Shown here: positions 24,564 to 29,458 of the stretch, one piece after another
How positions within the stretch are numbered: position 1 is the stretch's first letter
Layout: the number at the start of each line of letters is the position of its first letter
Assembly: GCA_038120515.1 (NCBI GenBank)
Contig: JAYOLW010000020.1
Location: 1-29,458, forward strand
DNA length: 29,458 nucleotides
Direction of reading: 5' to 3'
From: JADHOX01 sp038120515
GTDB taxonomy: Bacteria; Pseudomonadota; Alphaproteobacteria; Rickettsiales; JABIRX01
Notes under the pieces: generated by a model
Seen by the model: only the letters and a program-made list of their open reading frames with translations
What the model was told of the DNA's origin: nothing
Databases searched by the model: none
Translations under genes and position numbers: made by a program

Positions 24564-25243
24564 GCTTTTTTATCAAGCTCTCTAGACAACAAATTAAGCA
24601 TCTCAATTGAGAAATCTTCAACACGACTATTATAAGCCGCGATTTTATTAACAAAAATATTATAAAAAATCAGTGCAGGAATTGCAACAAAAAGACCTGC
24701 CGCAGTTGCAAATAAAGCTTCAGAAATTCCTGGAGCTACAATAGCTAAACTAGTATTTTGGGTTCCGGCAATAGCAGCAAATGAATTCATAATACCCCAG
24801 ACCGTTCCAAAAAGACCAATAAAAGGTGCAGATGATGCTATAGTTGCCAAAAAGCTTACATTATTATCAATTGCGTTAATAGACTTACTTTTTGAAACCA
24901 TCATTGATTGATAAACTCGCTCTTTTAATCTCTCCTTTGCATAATCATCATTTAAATCCAAAGTATTTTGTAATTGCCATTCATTAACAGCATTTATAAA
25001 AACATTCGACATAGGATGAGTGTTTTTAGATTGAGCCTTTTCATATAAATCTGTTAATTCTTCACCAGACCAAAAATCTTTCTCAAAAATGCTAGCTTTA
25101 GTTTCTATAACTTTAAACTTAATAAATTTATCAATTATTATTGCCCAAGAAAGAAAAGAACCAGCAAATAATAAAAATAAAATAAATTTTACTACAATAT
25201 CAGCTTCAGATACTAAATTAACTAAATTAAAACTTACAGACAT
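24560..25243 (-). CDS. tolQ: Tol system proton channel subunit TolQ
   Basis: TolQ forms the pentameric proton channel around TolR. The 227 residues have three membrane helices (about 17-37, 131-158, 170-197), with the TolQ/ExbB motif FIGLFGTVWGIMNSF (141-155) and SEALFATAAGLFVAIPAL (174-191), including conserved Thr147 and Thr180. The length fits TolQ, and the following tolR and tolA confirm it over ExbB. It starts 9 bases after the stop of the preceding DsbA-like gene. No ybgC-like thioesterase precedes it. Confidence 0.95.
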   Translation of the reverse strand: MSVSFNLVNLVSEADIVVKFILFLLFAGSFLSWAIIIDKFIKFKVIETKASIFEKDFWSGEELTDLYEKAQSKNTHPMSNVFINAVNEWQLQNTLDLNDDYAKERLKERVYQSMMVSKSKSINAIDNNVSFLATIASSAPFIGLFGTVWGIMNSFAAIAGTQNTSLAIVAPGISEALFATAAGLFVAIPALIFYNIFVNKIAAYNSRVEDFSIEMLNLLSRELDKKA

Positions 25244-25252
25244 ATCAAACTC

Positions 25253-25942
25253 TTATAATTTATCTAAATATTCACTTATAGCAGACAATGAATTATTACC
25301 AGTGTATTTTTTACCATTAATAATAAATGATGGTGTTGATGTAATATTAAAGGCTTTTGAAACATTATATCTAGAATTCATAACAATTTCTTCTATTTCC
25401 TTATTTTCCATACAAGCATGGAATTCATCACCTGACATACCAATAATTTTTGCTATATTTTCAAGCTTTTCAGGAAAATCATTACCATAAGCCCAATTTT
25501 GCCTTTGCTGAAATAAAGTTTTTGATAATGATTCATAACCTTCTTTAGGCACACATCTAGTTAATTGCGCAGCCCTAAGTGATGGCTCATCAAGCGGAAA
25601 ATCTCGTAAAACAAACCTTACTTTACCTGTATCGATGAAATCTTTTTTAATACTTGGGTAAACTCTTTGAGTAAAATTAGCACAATGTGAACATGAATAT
25701 GAAGCATATTCAAATATAGTTATAGGCGCATTAATATCACCAATCACTACATCAGAATCATGAATCATAAGTACTTGTTCACGATAATTAGCCACAGAGG
25801 ATTGAGTTTCTTTAATAATCTCTGAGTGTTCAGCTTTATTTTCTTCAACTATTCTGCTGGTTCTTAAAATAAAAAAACTAACAGCTAAAATAACTGCAAT
25901 AATTAAAGTAGCTATTAAACTATATTTAACTTGTTGAGACAT
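25253..25942 (-). CDS. Membrane-anchored DsbA-family thiol oxidoreductase (CSHC)
   Basis: A 229-residue thioredoxin-fold protein with an uncleaved N-terminal helix (about 8-27) and a periplasmic DsbA-like domain. The redox motif is Cys84-Ser-His-Cys87 in EYASYSCSHCANF, and the cis-proline loop is TSTPSFIING with Pro204. FVLRDFPLDEPSLRAAQLTRC is typical of the BdbD/DsbA branch found in Rickettsiales and other alphaproteobacteria. It is expected to introduce or reshuffle disulfides in envelope proteins. Its start overlaps the stop of a second DsbA-like gene (TAATG), and tolQ follows after 9 bases. No dsbB partner is in the window. Confidence 0.9.
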   Translation of the reverse strand: MSQQVKYSLIATLIIAVILAVSFFILRTSRIVEENKAEHSEIIKETQSSVANYREQVLMIHDSDVVIGDINAPITIFEYASYSCSHCANFTQRVYPSIKKDFIDTGKVRFVLRDFPLDEPSLRAAQLTRCVPKEGYESLSKTLFQQRQNWAYGNDFPEKLENIAKIIGMSGDEFHACMENKEIEEIVMNSRYNVSKAFNITSTPSFIINGKKYTGNNSLSAISEYLDKL

Positions 25943-26703
25943 TACTGAACCTCATCTATAATTTGAACAAGCCTATTATAATCAACAAAACCGTCAATAA
26001 ATTGATCATTTAAAATAAATGCTGGGGTACCACCTATACCAAGCTCTTGAGCTAATTTACGATTTTCTGATAATGTTTTTTTCACTTCTCTTGAATCCAT
26101 CTTTTGAGATAGTTCAGCCGAATTAAATCCGATTTCTGAAAGCTTAGTGATAATCTCCTCCCTAGAAGCTGTTCTTCCAACTGACATGAGAACTTTATGA
26201 GCGTCAAAATATTTATTAGGGTTAATTTCAAAAGCTGCAACTGATGCCTGAGCCAATAGCATTGATTGCGGACCTAAAATTGGAAAATCCTTAAAAACAA
26301 CTTTTACATCAGGATTTTTAGCAACTAGTTCATTAATAGTTTCTAGAGCTTTTTTACAATATCCGCAATTATAATCAAAGAACTCAACAACTACAATGTC
26401 AGAATTAGCATTACCAATAAATGGCGAATCTTCATGCAGCTCATCTTGTTTAGATTTAAGAGTATCTTGTCTTTTAGAAATTTCTAATTCCTTTTCTTTA
26501 CGATAATGCTTTTCAAGCGCATTAACAACAACCTTAGGGTTATTCATCAGAAAAGCCTCAACCTTACTTTCAAAACTTGCCATTGATGTATTATCCGAAG
26601 TGCCAGTTCTAAACTTTAAGAACATTACGCCAATAACAGCAACTAAGATCAGAACTAAAAGAACAATTATTATAGAATTTGATTTATTTGAATTTACAGT
26701 CAT
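25942..26703 (-). CDS. Membrane-anchored DsbA-family thiol oxidoreductase (CGYC)
   Basis: A second, diverged DsbA-like protein of 253 residues. It has an N-terminal membrane helix (about 10-29) and a charged helical segment (about 44-92) that could dimerise. The thioredoxin-like domain has Cys113-Gly-Tyr-Cys116 in EFFDYNCGYCKKAL and cis-proline Pro227 in GIGGTPAFIL. The helical stalk before the catalytic domain and the CGYC motif resemble the ScsC/DsbG-like branch, which can act as isomerase rather than oxidase; this is inference. It is the first gene of the dsb-dsb-tolQ-tolR-tolA block. I could not assign a promoter upstream with confidence. Confidence 0.9.
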   Translation of the reverse strand: MTVNSNKSNSIIIVLLVLILVAVIGVMFLKFRTGTSDNTSMASFESKVEAFLMNNPKVVVNALEKHYRKEKELEISKRQDTLKSKQDELHEDSPFIGNANSDIVVVEFFDYNCGYCKKALETINELVAKNPDVKVVFKDFPILGPQSMLLAQASVAAFEINPNKYFDAHKVLMSVGRTASREEIITKLSEIGFNSAELSQKMDSREVKKTLSENRKLAQELGIGGTPAFILNDQFIDGFVDYNRLVQIIDEVQ

Positions 26704-26820
26704 GGTTTTAAATTTTTTTCTTAACCATAAATGATTATTTAAAATAGTAAAAAGATATTTTCTCCAATTAAACTACTTAATCAAATATTGCAGCAAGCTA
26801 TTGAATTTTCACTCCTAGCC

Positions 26821-26840
26821 ATGTTGAAACTTTGCAACAT
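26821..26840. repeat. Imperfect inverted repeat upstream of the dsb-tol genes
   Basis: ATGTTG and CAACAT flank an 8-base centre in the 283-base gap between two minus-strand transcription units. On the plus strand it is followed by CTAATTTTTTT, giving it the look of a weak terminator, though no plus-strand gene precedes it. It could instead be an operator about 120 bases before the first dsb gene. The rest of the gap (26704-26940) is AT-rich with nothing recognisable. Confidence 0.35.
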
Positions 26841-26940
26841 CTAATTTTTTTAATTAAATCGCCTTAGATTACGAATATATTTAATCAATTTAGCCCTAAT
26901 ATTAACTCAATGACTTAGCTTTGATTGAATAAATTAATAT

Positions 26941-26985
26941 AAAGAAAAAATTACCTGATTTTATTTTAAATTTTTTAAATCAGGT
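26941..26985 (-). terminator. Rho-independent terminator after the ispE operon
   Basis: Immediately after the stop of the 362-codon gene, ACCTGATTT and AAATCAGGT form a 9-bp stem (26953-26961 with 26977-26985) around a 15-base AT-rich loop. On the minus strand it is followed by AATTTTTTCTTT. Stem, T run and position are all as expected for an intrinsic terminator. Confidence 0.75.
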
Positions 26986-26986
26986 C

Positions 26987-28075
26987 TTATACTCCTCTCC
27001 CTGAAACACTCCTCTCTTGACTTTTTATCCTCTCTTGAAATTTTTGCTCTATTTGCTGAAGACTACCTAAAACATCCTTTGCTTTAATTTCTAGATCTAG
27101 AACCCCTTGTGTGCTTAATTTAGCTGCCAAATGAGCTGCATCGGGATCTACTATTATATCGGCAACTTTGCCTGAACTACTATTATAAACTGGATTAAAA
27201 TAGCATCGTGCATTATTGATTTCAGTTTTTTTTGCTTCATCATATTCTATTTCTTGACTTCTAACTGCCAAATCTTTAATTTTTGCTGTGATTCTTGCAT
27301 TAATTAAGTTAAATTCTTCAATTGTTGGTTGGGCGCTTTCTACATATGAATTTAATTTAGCTGTTAAATCTTCAAGAGTAAACTTTTCTGGACTTTGATA
27401 GCGAATTTGGTTGCGTGATAATTTTAAATCACCTCCAGCATCGATTTGAAAATCAGCAATATGACCTAGATTTGATACCAAATTACTACGAAAACCTTCC
27501 ATGACTTTTGCAACAACATCACTGTCTTTAAGCTTGCTTCTAAGCACAGATTGAACAGAATTAACAAAATCATTAACATCTTTTGATACACAGTTCTTTC
27601 CAATTCCCAAATCTAAACGATTTTGTAATCTGTCAACAAATGTATTAATATCATTATTAACTTTTTCCAACACTTTTGAAGGATTAATTTCTCCATGATC
27701 TATCTTAAGCCCTTTTGCAATAGCTTTACCAACCCCATACATAGCTGGGGGGATAGCCGCAAGAGCCATAGTACCACCTATTATTGCTGCTGCAATCCCT
27801 AATCCAGAAACGCCACCAGTTCCTAATATAGAACCAAAAATAAGCGAACCTAAAGCAATCAATCCAGAGAAAGCTAAAGCAACAGCACCTAATGCTAGAA
27901 TAGAACACATGATTTTTTGAAAACCAGAATTCCAACCTGAAGCACCTTTTGGCATATCTTTCCAAGAAAATGGATTAATATTGTTCCAATATTCTGGCCA
28001 CGCTTCATTGGTTATTTCTTTTTTAGCTAATGTACCGTCTCCATTTATGTGTAAATCTTGTTTAGAAATTATCAT
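26987..28075 (-). CDS. Unrecognised protein with bilobed hydrophobic hairpin
   Basis: I do not recognise this 362-residue protein. It has no signal peptide; residues 1-52 are polar with several Trp (WPEYWNNINPFSW). Residues about 53-118 form two adjacent hydrophobic stretches rich in Gly and Ala (IMCSILALGAVALAFSGLI, then GVSGLGIAAAIIGGTMALAA), separated by a tight GTGG turn. The rest (about 125-362) is soluble and helical with scattered coiled-coil character. A bilobed hydrophobic segment in an otherwise soluble protein recalls chlamydial Inc proteins and other host-membrane effectors, but homology is not shown. It is the third gene of an apparent operon, 27 bases after ispE, and ends at a terminator. 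An ordinary inner-membrane protein remains possible. Confidence 0.75.
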   Translation of the reverse strand: MIISKQDLHINGDGTLAKKEITNEAWPEYWNNINPFSWKDMPKGASGWNSGFQKIMCSILALGAVALAFSGLIALGSLIFGSILGTGGVSGLGIAAAIIGGTMALAAIPPAMYGVGKAIAKGLKIDHGEINPSKVLEKVNNDINTFVDRLQNRLDLGIGKNCVSKDVNDFVNSVQSVLRSKLKDSDVVAKVMEGFRSNLVSNLGHIADFQIDAGGDLKLSRNQIRYQSPEKFTLEDLTAKLNSYVESAQPTIEEFNLINARITAKIKDLAVRSQEIEYDEAKKTEINNARCYFNPVYNSSSGKVADIIVDPDAAHLAAKLSTQGVLDLEIKAKDVLGSLQQIEQKFQERIKSQERSVSGRGV

Positions 28076-28102
28076 TATCTTCTCATCAAAAATTGTTTTT
28101 AA

Positions 28103-28960
28103 TCACATTATAACAGATGAAATAGTTTTTGTCATATATTTTTTTTCATTATCAAAAAAATAGTAGCAAGAACCGCTACCAGATAAAAATTTATCCTTAT
28201 CATCTGTTGATAATTTTATATCTTTTTGATCCTGTATAACTTGATTAAATGCAGATTCTAAATCATTTCGATATTTTGTCGATAAATTTATCAAATCTGT
28301 TTTTTTTAAATATTTATTAGTAAAAGCTGATATTTCTTTATCGCTTAACTTCTTTGAGAACTTAGCATTTGATTTGCTGTAAGCTTTAAAAACCTCTTCT
28401 GTATTTGCCTTGATATTATTATACAATAAATTAATACGACATGGCTTTATTTTGACTTTCGGCCCTATTTTCTCTCCAAAACCAGAGATAAATCTTGCAT
28501 TATCTTGCATAAAAAATGGACAATCCGCTCCGATTTTAGCAGCTAATTGATATTGCCGCTCCTGACTAATATTAATTTTATAGAAATTCAGTAAAAATTT
28601 TAAGAAAGTAGCTGCATTTGACGAACCTCCACCAAGCCCAGCTCCTATTGGAATATGTTTTTCTAATTTTATCTTAAAACATCCAGAGATATTAAATGCT
28701 TCTCTAAAAACTGCTAATGTCTTAGCAAAAATAGATTGCTCAAAAATAGCTCCAGAGTTCTTTAGATCATCTAATAACATCTGTTTGTAAGAACCTGTAA
28801 TTTCAAGATTATTATTTTCTGAGGGTGAAATTGTTATATGATCATATAAATCAATATATACAAATAAACTCTCAATTAAATGCATATCATTTTCTCGCCC
28901 AATAATCCTTAAGAAAAGGTTTAATTTGGCATATGATTTAGTTTGGAATGGTTTATGCAT
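28103..28960 (-). CDS. ispE: 4-diphosphocytidyl-2-C-methyl-D-erythritol kinase
   Basis: The enzyme phosphorylates CDP-methylerythritol in the non-mevalonate isoprenoid pathway. The 285-residue GHMP kinase shows SYAKLNLFL with Lys12 near the start, the ATP loop PIGAGLGGGSSNAA (104-117), the catalytic Asp146 in KIGADCPFF and, near the C-terminus, FLSGSGSCYYFF. The usual G-Y-H after the first strand reads D-M-H (residues 25-27), a minor change. It starts 17 bases after the small basic-protein gene, so the three genes here look cotranscribed. Isoprenoids supply undecaprenyl phosphate and quinone side chains. Confidence 0.94.
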   Translation of the reverse strand: MHKPFQTKSYAKLNLFLRIIGRENDMHLIESLFVYIDLYDHITISPSENNNLEITGSYKQMLLDDLKNSGAIFEQSIFAKTLAVFREAFNISGCFKIKLEKHIPIGAGLGGGSSNAATFLKFLLNFYKINISQERQYQLAAKIGADCPFFMQDNARFISGFGEKIGPKVKIKPCRINLLYNNIKANTEEVFKAYSKSNAKFSKKLSDKEISAFTNKYLKKTDLINLSTKYRNDLESAFNQVIQDQKDIKLSTDDKDKFLSGSGSCYYFFDNEKKYMTKTISSVIM

Positions 28961-28977
28961 TAATCAAACTAAAAAAA

Positions 28978-29427
28978 TTAATCATCATCTTTTTGCTTTG
29001 GTGGAGCTGACGGTGGTGGAACTATTGGAGCTCTTTCTGAACCAGTATCACCTACTCCTGAATTAGATTTGGAATTCTGATCAAGAATTTCTTGTTCATC
29101 TTCACTTAATTTATATTTATCTTTTCTAGATTCATTGACTTTCCATTTAAACATACCTTTAGCAGCATTTGCAGTTTGCTTGCTTTTGCGCTTAAAATAT
29201 GCACCAAGATCTTTCTCATATAATGCATCTTCAATTTTTTTATTTTCTTTCTTATCACTAAATTTCTTCATCTGAGCTTCAGCTTCTTGGATCTTTGATT
29301 TATCTTTCATATATTGATCACGATACCTACCTGTTCCAGACAATTTATCGCTGAGTCTTTGTCGTTCAGCTTTACTCATTTTCTTAGATCTAAAGTCTTT
29401 AGCTTTAGATAATTTATAAGATGACAT
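28978..29427 (-). CDS. Unrecognised small basic protein with proline-rich tail
   Basis: No family is recognised. The 149 residues are very rich in Lys, Arg, Ser and Asp. There is no signal peptide or membrane segment. The first 100 residues are basic and probably helical or disordered (KAKDFRSKKMSKAERQRLSD, FKRKSKQTANAAKGMFKW). The C-terminal 30 are a Ser/Gly linker then APIVPPPSAPPKQKDDD, a polyproline stretch with an acidic end. Such a layout suggests a nucleic-acid-binding or partner-docking protein; the polyproline could bind SH3- or EVH1-like domains. Those are guesses. ATAGGGCT sits directly before the ATG. It heads the operon with ispE; 31 bases of upstream sequence are left in the window. 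Confidence 0.7.
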   Translation of the reverse strand: MSSYKLSKAKDFRSKKMSKAERQRLSDKLSGTGRYRDQYMKDKSKIQEAEAQMKKFSDKKENKKIEDALYEKDLGAYFKRKSKQTANAAKGMFKWKVNESRKDKYKLSEDEQEILDQNSKSNSGVGDTGSERAPIVPPPSAPPKQKDDD

Positions 29428-29458
29428 AGCCCTATTTTTAAGTCCTGTAAGCAGAGAT

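Noticed and set aside
27726..27965. 79-codon frame rich in Trp, Cys and Tyr inside the bilobed hydrophobic gene
   Set aside because: It is the shifted reading of the Gly/Ala-rich hydrophobic segment, which yields Trp and Cys codons as an artefact.
1..29458. CRISPR array, transposon, prophage, toxin-antitoxin pair, tRNA or rRNA
   Set aside because: No spaced direct repeats, transposase, integrase, phage structural gene, paired small toxin and antitoxin genes, or cloverleaf/rRNA sequence was seen on either strand.

Overview
The window looks like chromosome from an AT-rich, reduced-genome alphaproteobacterium of the Rickettsiales type, probably an intracellular symbiont. The support is the low GC content (by eye roughly 30-33%, not computed), the alphaproteobacterial form of the Sdh, Tol and Mla proteins, tightly packed genes with TAATG and ATGA overlaps, and very large lineage-specific genes beside housekeeping genes. 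The family or genus cannot be fixed from this sequence alone. I found no tRNA, rRNA, insertion sequence, phage gene or CRISPR array.

Layout from left to right. (1) 1-2220, minus strand: rpmG-sdhC-sdhD-sdhA (sdhA cut by the window edge), behind a good sigma-70 type promoter. (2) 2157-2584: the only long stretch without a gene. It holds that promoter, a strong terminator hairpin for proB and a possible gene remnant. (3) proB (minus) starts only 24 bp from the divergent plus-strand operon bolA-tolB-mlaE-mlaF. (4) 6784-14602, minus strand: two large unrecognised genes of about 787 and 1787 codons. The second has a long alpha-solenoid-like body and a coiled coil of about 250 residues. Both proteins carry a similar P-x-x-E-T-[ED]-I-x-G motif close to the N-terminus. 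(5) guaA (minus), then a lone plus-strand gene that joins a type IV pilin-like N-terminus to a LamG-like domain. (6) 17396-26703, minus strand: eleven genes facing one way. Read in the direction of transcription they are two DsbA-like thiol oxidoreductases, tolQ, tolR, a tolA-like gene, iscX, a short rnd, kdsD, an lptC gene that appears fused to an lptA-like domain, lptB, then hpf and pepF with their own spacing. (7) 26987-29427, minus strand: a small basic protein with a proline-rich tail, ispE, and a protein with a bilobed hydrophobic segment, closed by a clear terminator.

Much of the window serves the cell envelope. KdsD makes the Kdo precursor for LPS, LptB and the LptC/A fusion belong to LPS export, MlaE and MlaF to phospholipid trafficking, and TolQ/R/A/B to the Tol system that ties outer to inner membrane. 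The two DsbA-like proteins probably oxidise or isomerise exported proteins. The most notable points are the giant gene pair, the LptC-LptA fusion, the pilin-LamG chimera and the bilobed hydrophobic protein that recalls host-membrane effectors. No single operon here is convincingly a new defence or mobile system.
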